A DNA stretch of 64,000 nt from an uncultured Clostridia bacterium (GCA_947385955.1 CANDNA010000010.1:1-64000); one strand, 5' to 3'. Positions 51,732 to 61,975 are shown, counted from the first letter of the stretch. Made by a program: numbers and translations. Notes: generated from the sequence alone by a model not told the origin.

Positions 51732-51762
51732 AAGAGTGGAACGAGTTCCACTCTTTGTTTTT
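51732..51762 (+). terminator. Leader hairpin/attenuator before rimP
   Basis: Stem AAGAGTGGAA / TTCCACTCTT with loop CGAG, followed by TGTTTTT. The ten stem bases on each side are the same as in the hairpin at 49567. As I recall, NusA controls its own operon by termination in the leader in Bacillus subtilis, which this hairpin would suit. Confidence 0.75.
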
Positions 51763-51799
51763 GGTATGCAGGACCAGTGAGTGCTGAAGGGGTGATCGT

Positions 51800-52261
51800 A
51801 TGGCAAAGAAAAAGTATGAGGAGAGAACGCAGGAGCTGCTTGCGCCGATTGCAGAGGCTGCAGGAGTGGGGATCTATGATGTGGAGTATGTAAAGGAAGG
51901 CAGAGAGTTCTACCTGCGGGCTTATATTGATAAAGAGGGGGGCGTGACCATCCAGGATTGCGAAAGAGTCAGCAGGGCGCTTTCCGACAGGCTGGATGAA
52001 GAGGATTTTATCGAAGATGCCTATATTCTGGAGGTCAGCAGTCCCGGACTGGGAAGGACGCTGAAAAAAGACCGGCATCTGCAGATGAGCATGGGAGAGA
52101 CTGTGGAAGTGAAAACCTATGTGCCGATAGACGGACAGAAAGAATTTACAGGGGCTTTGAAGGCTTTCGATGAAGATACCGTTACCATAGAAACAGAGGG
52201 TGTGCCGAGAGTTTTTGCAAGGAAAGAGGTTGCGCGGATCAAACTGGCGCTGGATTTTTAG
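51800..52261 (+). CDS. rimP: Ribosome maturation factor RimP
   Basis: 153 residues, ATG 51800 after GAAGGGGTGATC. Typical RimP: LAPIAEAAGVGIYDVEYVKEG, LRAYIDKEGGVTIQDCERVSRAL, LEVSSPGLGRTLKK, then the SH3-like C-terminal part. It acts in 30S subunit assembly. First gene of the operon, 30 bases before nusA. Confidence 0.97.
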   Translation: MAKKKYEERTQELLAPIAEAAGVGIYDVEYVKEGREFYLRAYIDKEGGVTIQDCERVSRALSDRLDEEDFIEDAYILEVSSPGLGRTLKKDRHLQMSMGETVEVKTYVPIDGQKEFTGALKAFDEDTVTIETEGVPRVFARKEVARIKLALDF

Positions 52262-52291
52262 GAGAAAAGGAATTAGGAGGAATCGGAAAAA

Positions 52292-53515
52292 ATGAACAAA
52301 GAGTTAATGGAAGCGCTTGATATTTTGGAGAGGGAAAAAGAAATCAGCAAAGACACTTTGTTTGAGGCAATTGAAAATTCTCTGATTACGGCATGCAAAA
52401 ATCATTTCGGCAAATCAGATAATATCAAAGTTGAGATTGACAGAGAAACCTGTGACTTTGTCTGCTATGCGGAAAAAGAAGTTGTGGAGGAAGTGGAGGA
52501 CGACTGCCTGCAGATTTCTCTGGAGGATGCCAGGGAAGTTTCCCATAACGCTCAGTTGGGCGATATGATTCATATTGAAATAAAATCCAAAGAATTTGGC
52601 CGTATTGCAACCCAGAATGCTAAAAATGTAATTTTGCAGAAAATCCGGGAAGAAGAAAAAAGCGTGATTTACAACCAATACTGCAAAAAGGAAAAAGACA
52701 TTGTAACAGGTGTGGTACAGCGGTATCTGGGACGGAATATCAGCATCAATCTGGGAAAGGCGGATGCGATTCTGACGGAAAGCGAGCAGATCAAGGGAGA
52801 AGTGTTCAAACCCACGGAAAGAATCAAGGTATATATTCTGGAAGTGCGGAATATGTCCAAAGAGCCTAAGATTCTGGTGAGCCGGACCCATCCGGAGATG
52901 GTAAAGCGCCTGTTTGAAGCAGAGGTTACCGAGATCAAAGACGGGACGGTGGAGATCAAAAGCATTGCCAGAGAGGCAGGCAGCAGGACCAAGATCGCAG
53001 TGTGGTCCAAAAATCCCAATGTGGATGCGGTGGGCGCGTGTGTGGGTATGAACGGCGCCAGGGTCAATGCCATTGTGGAAGAACTGCGGGGAGAAAAGAT
53101 CGATATTATCAACTGGGATGAAAACCCCGGCAATCTGATTCAGAACGCCCTTTCTCCTGCGAAGATTGTTGCGGTGTTTGCGGATCCGGATGAAAAGACG
53201 GCAAAAGTGGTGGTGCCGGATTATCAGCTTTCCCTTGCTATCGGAAAGGAAGGACAGAATGCGAGACTGGCAGCGCGCCTGACCGGTTATAAAATAGACA
53301 TCAAGAGCGAAACACAGGCAAAAGATACACCCGGTTTCCGGTACGAGGATTATATGGATGAGTATGAGGAGGACTATGAGGAGGAAGACGGCCTGAATTT
53401 TGAAGATTCTTATGAGGAGACAGAAGAGGGCTTTGCAGAGCAGGAACAGACAGACGAGATGTCTGAGGAAGGAGCGGCGGAATGGGACGATTCGTCAGAT
53501 GCCTATGAAGAGTAA
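52292..53515 (+). CDS. nusA: Transcription termination/antitermination factor NusA
   Basis: 407 residues, ATG 52292 after TTAGGAGGAATC. N-terminal polymerase-binding domain (1-125), S1 domain (about 135-200), KH1 (SRTHPEMVKRLFEAEVTEI; GACVGMNGARVNAI) and KH2 (YQLSLAIGKEGQNARLAARL). The last 65 residues are strongly acidic (EYEEDYEEEDG), a tail not found in all NusA. It binds RNA polymerase and nascent RNA and shapes pausing and termination. Overlaps ylxR. Confidence 0.98.
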   Translation: MNKELMEALDILEREKEISKDTLFEAIENSLITACKNHFGKSDNIKVEIDRETCDFVCYAEKEVVEEVEDDCLQISLEDAREVSHNAQLGDMIHIEIKSKEFGRIATQNAKNVILQKIREEEKSVIYNQYCKKEKDIVTGVVQRYLGRNISINLGKADAILTESEQIKGEVFKPTERIKVYILEVRNMSKEPKILVSRTHPEMVKRLFEAEVTEIKDGTVEIKSIAREAGSRTKIAVWSKNPNVDAVGACVGMNGARVNAIVEELRGEKIDIINWDENPGNLIQNALSPAKIVAVFADPDEKTAKVVVPDYQLSLAIGKEGQNARLAARLTGYKIDIKSETQAKDTPGFRYEDYMDEYEEDYEEEDGLNFEDSYEETEEGFAEQEQTDEMSEEGAAEWDDSSDAYEE

Positions 53516-53783
53516 AAAGATTCCGCTCAGGCAGTGCATCGGCTGTGGGGAGATGAAAGCCAAAAGTGAAATGATGCGTGTGCTGAAAGATGCACAGGGC
53601 GGGATCACACTGGATACAACAGGCAGGAAAAACGGAAGAGGAGCTTATCTTTGTGTTTCCGAAATGTGCCTGCAGAAAGCAAGAAAGAACAAAGGGCTGG
53701 AACGTTCTTTCAGAATGAGCATTCCGGAGCAGGTTTATGAGAATCTGGAAAAGGAGTTTCAGAGGAACGATTATGAACAATAA
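53505..53783 (+). CDS. ylxR: YlxR/RnpM-family RNA-binding protein
   Basis: 92 residues if ATG 53505 is used (MKSKKIPLRQC, matching the family start); another ATG two codons upstream is possible. It overlaps the end of nusA by 11 bases, so it is translationally coupled. Motifs: CIGCGEMKAKSEMMRV, GRKNGRGAYLC, and a basic C-terminal part. YlxR proteins bind RNA and have been linked to RNase P control. Confidence 0.92.
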   Translation: MKSKKIPLRQCIGCGEMKAKSEMMRVLKDAQGGITLDTTGRKNGRGAYLCVSEMCLQKARKNKGLERSFRMSIPEQVYENLEKEFQRNDYEQ

Positions 53784-54081
53784 GGTACTGTCTTTGCTTG
53801 GACTTTCGGCCAGATCCGGGAATCTGGTCAGCGGAGAGTTTATGACGGAGAAGGCCGTAAAAGAGCGGAAAGCCTTTCTCGTCATTGTAAGCTGCGAAGC
53901 ATCCGGCAATACGAAAAAGAAGTTTACAAATATGTGCAGCTTTTATGAAGTGCCTCTGTATTTCTACGGAACGATGGAAGCGTTGGGACACAGTATCGGA
54001 AAAGAATTTCGGGCGTCGGTGGCGGTGACGGACGAAGGATTTGCAAAGAACATCATAAATAAGCTGGAATGTGAAAAATAA
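53773..54081 (+). CDS. ylxQ: YlxQ, L7Ae-type ribosomal-protein-like
   Basis: 102 residues from ATG 53773 after AGAGGAACG, overlapping the end of ylxR by 11 bases. L7Ae/L30e fold: [61 protein letters not shown]. It probably binds kink-turn RNA. Usual operon place between ylxR and infB. Confidence 0.92.
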   Translation: MNNKVLSLLGLSARSGNLVSGEFMTEKAVKERKAFLVIVSCEASGNTKKKFTNMCSFYEVPLYFYGTMEALGHSIGKEFRASVAVTDEGFAKNIINKLECEK

Positions 54082-54101
54082 CGAATACGGAGGTAGTGAG
54101 T

Positions 54102-56915
54102 ATGGCGAAAATAAAAGTACACGAGCTTGCAAAAGAAGTGGATAAACAAAGTAAAGAAGTGATTGCTTTTTTACAGAAGAAAGGAATCGAGGTAAAGGCG
54201 GCGCAGAGCAGTGTGGAGGAAGCGGCAGCCGATATGGTCCGCAAAGAGCTGGGAAAAAAGACTGCCGTACCGGAGCCTGCCGGAGAAGGAAAAACTGCGG
54301 AAAAAACAAAAATAAGTGACGGGCCGAAGCCGGAAGAGAGCGGAAAAGCACCGGCCCGTCCGGAAACGGCCAGAGGGGAGCGCCCCAAACAGGAGCCTGT
54401 GAAGAAAAAGAAAAATATTATTTTTGTCAGCAATCCTCATAACAGCAAGCTGCCCCAGCGTTCCGGTGCATCCGGGAACGGGAATGGGAGCGGGAACGGG
54501 AATGGAAACCGGCGGGGAAGAAATAATAATAATGATAATATGCGCCGGCCGCTGATCCGGCCGCTGACTCCGCCGTCCCCCACACCGTCTGTGGGACAGA
54601 TCAAGCCGACCAATCCCCCCAAACGCAGTCAGGCGAAAAATCAGGAAACGGCACGTCAGCAGCAGGAGATGACGCCGCAGAAGAACAGTCCCAGAACGCC
54701 TGGTATGGAAGGCAGACAGGACAGGAGAGGGCCGGAGAGGACAGAAAGACCGGAGAGACAGGACAGACAGGATAGGCAGGAGAGAACAGGTGGGAGCACT
54801 GATTATAGAAGCCGTCAGGCGGATAATCGCCCCGGCAGCAACCGTTTTCATAAGGATGCGGGCAATCGTCAGGGCGGCACGGGCCGCGGCAGGAGTTTTG
54901 GTGATAGCGGCCGCTCTGAAAAAGGAAGTGGCAGGGAGGACAATAAATTCAGAAAGCCTCTTGGGGCAAAACCCTTTGCAGCGGAAGCGCCGGTCAAAGA
55001 CGGAGAAAAGCACCGTGACGATGAAAAACGCCGTATGAATCAGGAACGTGACAAACGTTCCAAAAAAGATGCGATCTATGAGGATGGCAACGGCAGGAAT
55101 AAAAACAAACCGGGCAGATTTATCAAGCCGGAAAAGAAGGCAGAGGAAAAACAGGAAGAGAAGATCAAGACCATTACGCTGCCGGAGACACTTACCGTGA
55201 AAGAACTGGCGGATAAGATGAAGATTCAGCCGTCAGTCATTGTAAAGAAGCTGTTTTTGCAGGGCCAGGTCGTTACGGTGAACCAGGAAATCAGCTTTGA
55301 AACGGCAGAAGAAATTGCCATTGAATATGAAATTATCTGCGAAAAAGAAGTAAAAGTGGATGTGATCGAAGAACTTCTCCGGGAAGAGGAAGAGGACGAA
55401 AAGAACATGGTAAAACGTCCTCCCGTGATCTGTGTCATGGGGCATGTGGATCACGGTAAAACCTCCCTTTTGGATGCCATCCGTAAAACCAATGTGACAG
55501 ACCGGGAAGCAGGCGGTATCACCCAGCACATCGGTGCGTATACTGTCAATATTAAGAATGAGAAAATTACCTTCCTGGATACGCCCGGACATGAAGCATT
55601 TACCGCCATGCGTATGCGGGGCGCCAATTCCACGGACATTGCCATCCTGGTGGTGGCGGCGGACGACGGTGTGATGCCTCAGACAGTAGAAGCAATCAAC
55701 CATGCCAAGGCAGCAGGCATTGAGATCATTGTGGCGGTCAATAAGATCGATAAGCCGGGCGCCAACATTGACAGAGTAAAGCAGGAACTGACCGAGCATG
55801 AGCTGATTCCGGTGGATTGGGGCGGAAGTACCGAGTTTGTACCGGTATCTGCCAAGTCCGGGGAAGGGATTGAAACCTTGCTGGAAACGATCCTTCTGAC
55901 TGCGGAGATTCTGGAGCTGAAGGCAAATCCCAGGCGCCAGGCAAGGGGCCTTGTGATCGAGGCGGAGCTGGACAGGGGCCGGGGCCCGGTGGCTACCGTA
56001 CTGGTACAGAAGGGTATGCTGCATGTGGGTGACTTTATTTCCGCAGGTTCCAGCCACGGCAAGGTAAGGGCTATGATTGACGATAAGGGACGGAGAGTCA
56101 AAGAGGCCGGACCGTCCACCCCTGTGGAGATACTGGGCCTTTCCGATGTACCCAATGCAGGAGAAATCTTCATTGCCCATGAGAATGATAAGACAGCCAA
56201 ATCCTATGCGGAAACCTATCTGGCACAGAACAAGGAAAAGAAGCTGGAAGAAACCAAATCCAAAATGTCCCTGGACGATCTGTTCAGCCAGATTCAGGCC
56301 GGCAATCTGAAGGAACTGAATCTGATCATCAAGGCGGATGTACAGGGCAGCGTGGAGGCTGTGAAGCAGAGCCTGCTGAAACTGACCAATGAAGAGGTTG
56401 TGGTAAAATGTATCCACGGCGGCGTAGGCGCCATCAACGAGTCGGATGTGACGCTGGCATCGGCTTCCAATGCCATCATCATCGGCTTTAATATCCGTCC
56501 GGATGCCACAGCCAAAACGATTGCAGAGCGGGAAGGTGTGGACATCAGGCTGTATAAGGTGATCTATCAGGCCATTGAGGATGTGGAAGCGGCAATGAAG
56601 GGGATGCTGGATCCTGTGTTTGAAGAAAAGGTGATCGGTCATGCCGAGGTGCGTCAGTTGTTCCGTGCTTCCGCAGTGGGCAATATTGCAGGCTCCTATG
56701 TACTGGACGGTGTGTTCCAGAGAGGCTGCAAGATTCGGATTACCAGAGAAGGGAAGCAGATTTTCGAAGGAAATCTGGCATCCTTGAAGCGGTTTAAAGA
56801 TGATGTCAAAGAAGTCAGGGCCGGATTTGAATGCGGTCTTGTGTTTGAGGGCTTTGACCAGATGCAGGAGCTGGATATCGTAGAGGCTTATATCATGGTG
56901 GAAGTACCCAGATAG
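54102..56915 (+). CDS. infB: Translation initiation factor IF-2
   Basis: 937 residues from ATG 54102, eight bases after GGAGG; an in-frame GTG at 54096 is too close to it. IF2-N domain ([23 protein letters not shown], 3-50), a disordered Arg/Gly/Asn/Gln-rich region of about 310 residues (55-365, with [12 protein letters not shown] repeats and [11 protein letters not shown]), a second IF2-N ([23 protein letters not shown]), then G1 [16 protein letters not shown] near 444, G3 DTPGHEAF, G4 NKIDKPG, and the C1-C2 domains. It brings initiator tRNA to the ribosome. Confidence 0.98.
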   Translation: MAKIKVHELAKEVDKQSKEVIAFLQKKGIEVKAAQSSVEEAAADMVRKELGKKTAVPEPAGEGKTAEKTKISDGPKPEESGKAPARPETARGERPKQEPVKKKKNIIFVSNPHNSKLPQRSGASGNGNGSGNGNGNRRGRNNNNDNMRRPLIRPLTPPSPTPSVGQIKPTNPPKRSQAKNQETARQQQEMTPQKNSPRTPGMEGRQDRRGPERTERPERQDRQDRQERTGGSTDYRSRQADNRPGSNRFHKDAGNRQGGTGRGRSFGDSGRSEKGSGREDNKFRKPLGAKPFAAEAPVKDGEKHRDDEKRRMNQERDKRSKKDAIYEDGNGRNKNKPGRFIKPEKKAEEKQEEKIKTITLPETLTVKELADKMKIQPSVIVKKLFLQGQVVTVNQEISFETAEEIAIEYEIICEKEVKVDVIEELLREEEEDEKNMVKRPPVICVMGHVDHGKTSLLDAIRKTNVTDREAGGITQHIGAYTVNIKNEKITFLDTPGHEAFTAMRMRGANSTDIAILVVAADDGVMPQTVEAINHAKAAGIEIIVAVNKIDKPGANIDRVKQELTEHELIPVDWGGSTEFVPVSAKSGEGIETLLETILLTAEILELKANPRRQARGLVIEAELDRGRGPVATVLVQKGMLHVGDFISAGSSHGKVRAMIDDKGRRVKEAGPSTPVEILGLSDVPNAGEIFIAHENDKTAKSYAETYLAQNKEKKLEETKSKMSLDDLFSQIQAGNLKELNLIIKADVQGSVEAVKQSLLKLTNEEVVVKCIHGGVGAINESDVTLASASNAIIIGFNIRPDATAKTIAEREGVDIRLYKVIYQAIEDVEAAMKGMLDPVFEEKVIGHAEVRQLFRASAVGNIAGSYVLDGVFQRGCKIRITREGKQIFEGNLASLKRFKDDVKEVRAGFECGLVFEGFDQMQELDIVEAYIMVEVPR

Positions 56916-56934
56916 ACAGAAAGTAAGGAATAGA

Positions 56935-57324
56935 ATGAGAAAAAACAGTATTAAAAATACAAGGATCAACGGTGAGGTACAGAGAGTGCTGGCGGATATT
57001 ATCCGCAGTCAGATCAAAGATCCCCGTATCGCACCGCTGACTTCGGTGGTATCGGTGGAGGTAGCGCCGGATCTTAAGACCTGCAAAGCGTGGATCAGCG
57101 TGCTGGGAGATGAAAAAACAGCAGCGGATACGCTGGAGGGCCTGACCAGTGCGGAAGGCTTTATCCGGACGAAGCTGGCCAGAGAGCTGAATCTGCGTTA
57201 TACACCGGATCTGCGGTTTATTATGGACCAGTCCATTGCCTATGGCGTTTCCATGTCCAGAAAAATCGAAGAAGTGAACCGGAATTTGAACAGAGAGAAC
57301 GGGGAAGAGGACTTGTCGGAATAG
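56935..57324 (+). CDS. rbfA: Ribosome-binding factor A
   Basis: 129 residues, ATG 56935 after AAGTAAGGAAT. One KH-like domain: INGEVQRVLADIIRSQIKDPRIAPLTSV in two halves, VEVAPDLKTCKAWISVLG, LNLRYTPDLRFIMDQS. It helps mature 16S rRNA in the 30S subunit, like RimP. The acidic C-terminus is normal. Confidence 0.97.
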   Translation: MRKNSIKNTRINGEVQRVLADIIRSQIKDPRIAPLTSVVSVEVAPDLKTCKAWISVLGDEKTAADTLEGLTSAEGFIRTKLARELNLRYTPDLRFIMDQSIAYGVSMSRKIEEVNRNLNRENGEEDLSE

Positions 57325-57363
57325 CCTGTACAGGGAATCGACAGCCCGGAAGAAAGGGGTAGT

Positions 57364-58323
57364 ATGTTTCAGTTATCAGAAGAGATAAAAGGGGCAAAGA
57401 CAATTGGAATAGGCGGCCATATCCGGCCGGACGGCGACTGCGTGGGCTCCTGTATGGCACTGTATCTGTATTTGAAAAAATGTGCGGCGCCGGGTACTGA
57501 AGTATCCGTTTATCTGGAGTCTGTTCCTGATATTTTTGATGAGATAGCGGGTGTTTCCGAGATACAAAAGGCAGAAGCGGCAGAAGCGCCGGAGGTATTT
57601 TTTGCACTGGACTGTGAAAGCAGCAGGCTGGGCGATGCGCAGCGGCTGTTTGAGGGGGCCGGGAAGCGGATCAACATTGACCATCATATCAGCAATCAGG
57701 GATGCGGGATGGTCAATTATGTGGATCCACAGGCCAGTTCCACCAGTGAGCTGGTATACCGGCTGCTGGATCATACCCGGATGGATGCGGAGATTGCAAA
57801 GGCCGTTTACATCGGTATGATTCATGATACCGGGGTGTTCCAGTATTCCAATACATCGCCGGAAACACTGCGGGCGGCGGCTGATCTGATCGGTTATGGG
57901 TTTGATTTTTCCGGCCTGATTGAAAGGACATTTTATGAAAAAACCTATGTGCAGGATCAGATTATGGGCCGGGCACTGCTGGAAAGCATTTTATTCCTTC
58001 ACGGCAAATGTATTGTCAGTGCCGTGGACCGGAAGCTGATGCAGTTTTACCATGCCACTCCCCAGGATCTGGACGGCATTGTCAGCCTGCTGAGAAATAC
58101 GAGAGGTGTGGAATGTGCCATTTTTATGTATGAGACAGACATTATGCAGTATAAAGTCAGCCTGCGTTCCACCGATAAAGTGGATGTGGCAAAAATCGCT
58201 TCCTATTTTGGAGGCGGAGGGCATAAAAAGGCGGCAGGCTGTATGATGTCCGGTACGTTTCATGATGTGGTCAACAATCTGTCTTTACATATTGAGAAGC
58301 AGTTACAAGAGGAAGAGAAGTGA
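57364..58323 (+). CDS. nrnA: DHH-family oligoribonuclease / phosphoesterase NrnA
   Basis: 319 residues, ATG 57364 after AAGAAAGGGG. DHH motifs: GGHIRPDGDCVGSCMAL (about 18-34), FALDCESSRLGD, NIDHHISNQG (DHH), GMIHDTGVFQYSNTS, and DHHA1 at the end with FGGGGHKKAAGC. It degrades short RNAs, pApA/pGpG dinucleotides, or pAp. As a possible final step for cyclic di-nucleotide breakdown it may matter for the HD-GYP proteins coded upstream. It overlaps truB by 4 bases. Confidence 0.93.
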   Translation: MFQLSEEIKGAKTIGIGGHIRPDGDCVGSCMALYLYLKKCAAPGTEVSVYLESVPDIFDEIAGVSEIQKAEAAEAPEVFFALDCESSRLGDAQRLFEGAGKRINIDHHISNQGCGMVNYVDPQASSTSELVYRLLDHTRMDAEIAKAVYIGMIHDTGVFQYSNTSPETLRAAADLIGYGFDFSGLIERTFYEKTYVQDQIMGRALLESILFLHGKCIVSAVDRKLMQFYHATPQDLDGIVSLLRNTRGVECAIFMYETDIMQYKVSLRSTDKVDVAKIASYFGGGGHKKAAGCMMSGTFHDVVNNLSLHIEKQLQEEEK

Positions 58324-59261
58324 AAACGGAGAAAACCGTACAAAACGGAGTCATCAATGTATATAAAGAAAGGGGTTACACTTCCCATGATGTGGTAGCC
58401 CGGCTCCGGGGGATTCTGAAACAGAAAAAGATAGGGCATACAGGTACGCTGGATCCGGAAGCGGAGGGGGTGCTTCCCGTATGCCTGGGCAATGCCACCA
58501 GGCTCTGCGGTATGCTGACAGATCAGGACAAAGAGTACCGGGCAGAACTTTTGCTGGGGGTGACAACGGATACTCAGGATATGACCGGTCAGGTGCTTGC
58601 CAGAAAGGAAGTCTGTGTCACCGGAGAAGAGACCCAAAAGGCTGTTATGGGATTTCTGGGGACTTATGAGCAGCTTCCGCCCATGTATTCTGCCTGCAAG
58701 GTGGATGGGAAGCGTTTGTATGAGCTGGCAAGAGAAGGAAAAGAAGTGGAACGCAGGAAACGGCCTGTGACCATTCATGAGTTGGAGATCTGCTCCATAG
58801 AGCTGCCCAGGGTCAGGCTGCGTGTGGTCTGTTCCAAAGGAACTTATATCAGGACACTGTGCCATGACATCGGAGAACGACTGGGCTGCGGCGGCACTAT
58901 GGCAGGCCTTGTCCGTACCCGTGTGGACCGGTTCACACTGGATCAGGCAAAACGGCTGGATGAAATCGAAGATGCGGTAAAGGCCGGTGAAGCCGGCAGT
59001 CTGATCCTGCCTGTGGAGGAGATGTTTTCCGCCCTGCCGGTGATCAGGGTTAAAGAGGGGGATACATCGGCTGTCCGCAACGGAAACCCGTTGTTTCTGC
59101 GGCAGATCACCGGGAAATCCGGGTGGCTGGACAAAGAACAGGTAAGAATACATGATTCACAGGGGAGATTTTACGGAATCTATGAATTTCAGGTCATGAA
59201 GGGCAGGTTTGTACCTGTTAAGATGTTTCTGCCCTCTGCATCTGAGGTTTCCCGGGAATAA
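58320..59261 (+). CDS. truB: tRNA pseudouridine(55) synthase TruB
   Basis: 313 residues from GTG 58320, overlapping the nrnA stop (GTGA). Motifs: GYTSHDVVARLRG, KKIGHTGTLDPEAEGVLPVC with the catalytic Asp near 45, KEYRAELLLGVTTDTQDMTG, YEQLPPMYSACKVDGKRLYELAR, and CSKGTYIRTLCHDIGERLG. It makes pseudouridine 55 in the T-loop of tRNAs. Confidence 0.97.
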   Translation: MKTEKTVQNGVINVYKERGYTSHDVVARLRGILKQKKIGHTGTLDPEAEGVLPVCLGNATRLCGMLTDQDKEYRAELLLGVTTDTQDMTGQVLARKEVCVTGEETQKAVMGFLGTYEQLPPMYSACKVDGKRLYELAREGKEVERRKRPVTIHELEICSIELPRVRLRVVCSKGTYIRTLCHDIGERLGCGGTMAGLVRTRVDRFTLDQAKRLDEIEDAVKAGEAGSLILPVEEMFSALPVIRVKEGDTSAVRNGNPLFLRQITGKSGWLDKEQVRIHDSQGRFYGIYEFQVMKGRFVPVKMFLPSASEVSRE

Positions 59262-59274
59262 AGAAGGAGATACC

Positions 59275-60198
59275 ATGCGGCTGATACAGGGCAGTACAGA
59301 TTTTTGTCTGGAGCAGGCATGCGCAGTTGCCATCGGAAAATTTGACGGTATTCACAGAGGACACCAGGTGCTGCTGTCGCATATATTGGAAAAAAAGAAA
59401 AGCGGGCTGTGCAGTGCGGTGTTTACCTTTGATCCGCCGCCGGCGGTGTTTTTCGGCAGGGGAAAGGTGCGGGAGCTGACCACACGGGAGGAAAAACGCA
59501 GGATTTTTCAGCGGCTGGGAGTGGATGTGCTGATTGAATTTCCTCTGAGGGCGGAGACGGCAGCCATATCGCCGTCCGCTTTTATTGAGGACATTCTGGT
59601 CCGCAGGATGCACGCGGCTTATGTGGCAGCCGGAACGGATGTTACTTTCGGGGCCGGAGGCCTGGGGGACGGCACCATGCTGGCAGCCTGTGGAAAGCGC
59701 CTGGGATTTGCAGTGGAAGTGATCGATAAAGTCCGTGCAGACGGCAGGGAGATCAGCTCCAGCCGGATCCGCAGGGCATTGGAGGCAGGAGAGATGGAGC
59801 AGGTAACCCGGCTGATCGGGTTTCCCTACAGTGTAACCGGGACCGTGGTGCACGGGAGGCGGCTGGGCAGGACCATCGGGATGCCCACAGTCAATCTGCT
59901 GCCGCCGGGGGACAAGCTGCTGCCGCCCAGAGGCGTATATTTTTCCAATGTTTCCTATGGCGGAAATCATTACAAAAGTATTACCAATATTGGCTGTAAA
60001 CCTACGGTCAGTAACGAGCGGGTGATGGGCGTGGAAACGTATCTGTATGATTTTGATGAGGAGATATACGGCAGGGAGATTACCGTCAATCTGCTTGGGT
60101 TTAAGCGGCCTGAAATGAAGTTTCATTCAGTGGAAGAACTGAAGAGACAGATGGAAAAGGATATTGCAGAAGGGAAAATGGTAAATTGGTACTTGTAA
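59275..60198 (+). CDS. ribF: Bifunctional riboflavin kinase / FAD synthetase
   Basis: 307 residues from ATG 59275 after AAGGAGATACC; a longer frame from 59209 lies inside truB. FAD synthetase part with GKFDGIHRGHQVLL (about 22-35) and GTDVTFGAGGLGDG; ISSSRIRRALEAG; riboflavin kinase part with GRRLGRTIGMPTVNL, PPRGVYFSNVSYGG, and NIGCKPTVSN. It makes FMN and FAD. Last gene of the operon, as usual. Confidence 0.97.
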   Translation: MRLIQGSTDFCLEQACAVAIGKFDGIHRGHQVLLSHILEKKKSGLCSAVFTFDPPPAVFFGRGKVRELTTREEKRRIFQRLGVDVLIEFPLRAETAAISPSAFIEDILVRRMHAAYVAAGTDVTFGAGGLGDGTMLAACGKRLGFAVEVIDKVRADGREISSSRIRRALEAGEMEQVTRLIGFPYSVTGTVVHGRRLGRTIGMPTVNLLPPGDKLLPPRGVYFSNVSYGGNHYKSITNIGCKPTVSNERVMGVETYLYDFDEEIYGREITVNLLGFKRPEMKFHSVEELKRQMEKDIAEGKMVNWYL

Positions 60199-60268
60199 CT
60201 TTGTTTCTTATCACGTACAATAATGTAGGGATTGCATGATCCAGCGATAAAACGAAGGGGTACATAAG

Positions 60269-61933
60269 ATGAATGCTTCAGTACTGTTATCTATGGCAGG
60301 CGGGCTTGGCCTGTTTTTGTTTGGTATGAAACTCATGAGTGAGGGCATTGAAAAAGCAGCCGGTGCAAAATTGAGGGGAATCCTTGAATTTTTTACCACC
60401 AACCGCTTTACAGGGATGCTGGTGGGCATTGTCTTTACTGCCGTGATCCAGTCTTCCAGTGCCTGTACGGTCATGGTAGTCAGTTTTGTAAATTCCGGCC
60501 TGATGAATCTGTATCAGGCTGCAGGCGTGATTTTAGGTGCCAATATCGGTACAACAGTTACTTCTCAGCTTGTGTCTTTTAACTTATCCGAAATTGCTCC
60601 GGTATTTTTGCTTGGCGGCGTGATTGCCGTTATGTTTGTAAAAAATAATAGAATCAAAAAGATCGGCGAGATCGTTCTGGGTTTCGGCGTACTGTTTATG
60701 GGTCTGTCCGGTATGTCAGGCGCGATGGCGGGCTTAAAGGAAGATCCGACAATCGTACATCTGTTTGCTTCCCTTACCAGCCCTTTTCTGGCAGTGCTGC
60801 TGGGAACGGTGGTGACAACGGTGATCCAGAGTTCTTCCGTGACAGTCAGCATTATCCTTCTGATGGCAAATCAGGGGCTTTTGGGACTGCCGATCTGTAT
60901 GTATATTATGCTGGGCTGCAACATCGGCGCCTGTGCATCGGCCACTCTGGCCAGTCTGGCCGGCAAAAAGGATGCCAAACGGGCAGCCATGATCCATCTT
61001 CTGTTTAATGTGGTGGGGACGATTATTTTTTACGTGATTTTTCTGGTGGCGGTGGAGCCTATTGTGGATATCTTTAACAGTATTTCCGGCGGCAATCCGG
61101 GGCGATGTGTGGCAAATGCCCATACCATCATCAAGATCCTGCAGGTAGTGCTGTTGTTCCCCTTCTCCGGCCTGCTGGTTAAGATGACTTATTTCCTTGT
61201 ACCGGGAGATGACAAGAAAGTGGGGTATCGGGACAGCTTTCAGCTCAAGTACATTGGGGATAAGGTGGTGTTCAATCCGGCTACAGCAGTGGTAGAGGTT
61301 ATCAAGGAGATTGAACGGATGGCGGATCTTGCCAGTGAAAATCTGAACCGGGCGATGAATGCACTGATTACACTGGATGATGAGGATATTGAAGAGGTGT
61401 ATGCGGTAGAGAAAAACATTAACTTTTTAAACCATGCCATCACCAATTATCTGGTTAAGATCAATCAGACCACACTGCCGATTGAAGATCTGAAAAGTAT
61501 CGGGGCCCTGTTCCATGTGGTCAATGATATTGAGCGGATCGGGGATCATGCGGAGAATGTGGCGGATTCTGCCCGCCAGCGAAAAGAAAAGGGAACCAGT
61601 TTCAGCCGGGATGCCCAGAATGAGCTGGGGGAGATGCTGGAGATGGTCAATAAAATCGTAAGATATTCCATAGATATGTTTGCCAGAAGCAACGAAGAAC
61701 ATATGGATGAAATCATAGAGCTGGAAGATGCTATAGATGAAAAAGAGCGGGAGCTGCAGCAGCTCCATGTGGAACGTTTGACGAAAAACGAGTGTACGCC
61801 GGAAGCCGGTATGCTGTTTTCTGATGTTGTATCCGGTCTGGAACGGGTATCGGACCATGCCACCAATATTGCCTTTGCAATTCTGCGTAGTGACAGTGAC
61901 GATGCCGAAGAGAAAAAAACGGCAACGGCATAG
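60269..61933 (+). CDS. Na+/phosphate cotransporter with PhoU-like tail
   Basis: 554 residues, ATG 60269 after GAAGGGG. Two inverted transport repeats with the Q-S-S-S signatures, VIQSSSACTVMVV near 57 and VIQSSSVTVSIIL near 189, and NIGTTVTSQL / NIGACASATLAS. About nine hydrophobic helices end near 320, followed by a cytoplasmic helical PhoU-like part (345-545: EIERMADLASENLNRAM and NDIERIGDHAENVAD). It probably takes up phosphate with Na+ and may be tuned by its PhoU-like part. Stands alone after ribF. Confidence 0.92.
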   Translation: MNASVLLSMAGGLGLFLFGMKLMSEGIEKAAGAKLRGILEFFTTNRFTGMLVGIVFTAVIQSSSACTVMVVSFVNSGLMNLYQAAGVILGANIGTTVTSQLVSFNLSEIAPVFLLGGVIAVMFVKNNRIKKIGEIVLGFGVLFMGLSGMSGAMAGLKEDPTIVHLFASLTSPFLAVLLGTVVTTVIQSSSVTVSIILLMANQGLLGLPICMYIMLGCNIGACASATLASLAGKKDAKRAAMIHLLFNVVGTIIFYVIFLVAVEPIVDIFNSISGGNPGRCVANAHTIIKILQVVLLFPFSGLLVKMTYFLVPGDDKKVGYRDSFQLKYIGDKVVFNPATAVVEVIKEIERMADLASENLNRAMNALITLDDEDIEEVYAVEKNINFLNHAITNYLVKINQTTLPIEDLKSIGALFHVVNDIERIGDHAENVADSARQRKEKGTSFSRDAQNELGEMLEMVNKIVRYSIDMFARSNEEHMDEIIELEDAIDEKERELQQLHVERLTKNECTPEAGMLFSDVVSGLERVSDHATNIAFAILRSDSDDAEEKKTATA

Positions 61934-61947
61934 GATATGCACAGTGC

Positions 61948-61975
61948 AGGCACCTGTTTGAAACGGGTGCCTTTC
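61948..61975 (+). terminator. Terminator after the Na/Pi cotransporter gene
   Basis: AGGCACC / GGTGCCT stem with an 11-base loop, followed by TTC; weak T-run. Confidence 0.55.

Noticed and set aside
55233-56969. 578-codon open frame on the minus strand opposite infB
   Set aside because: It is the mirror frame of a well-conserved gene, rich in His/Cys/Leu as expected for antisense, with no ribosome site.
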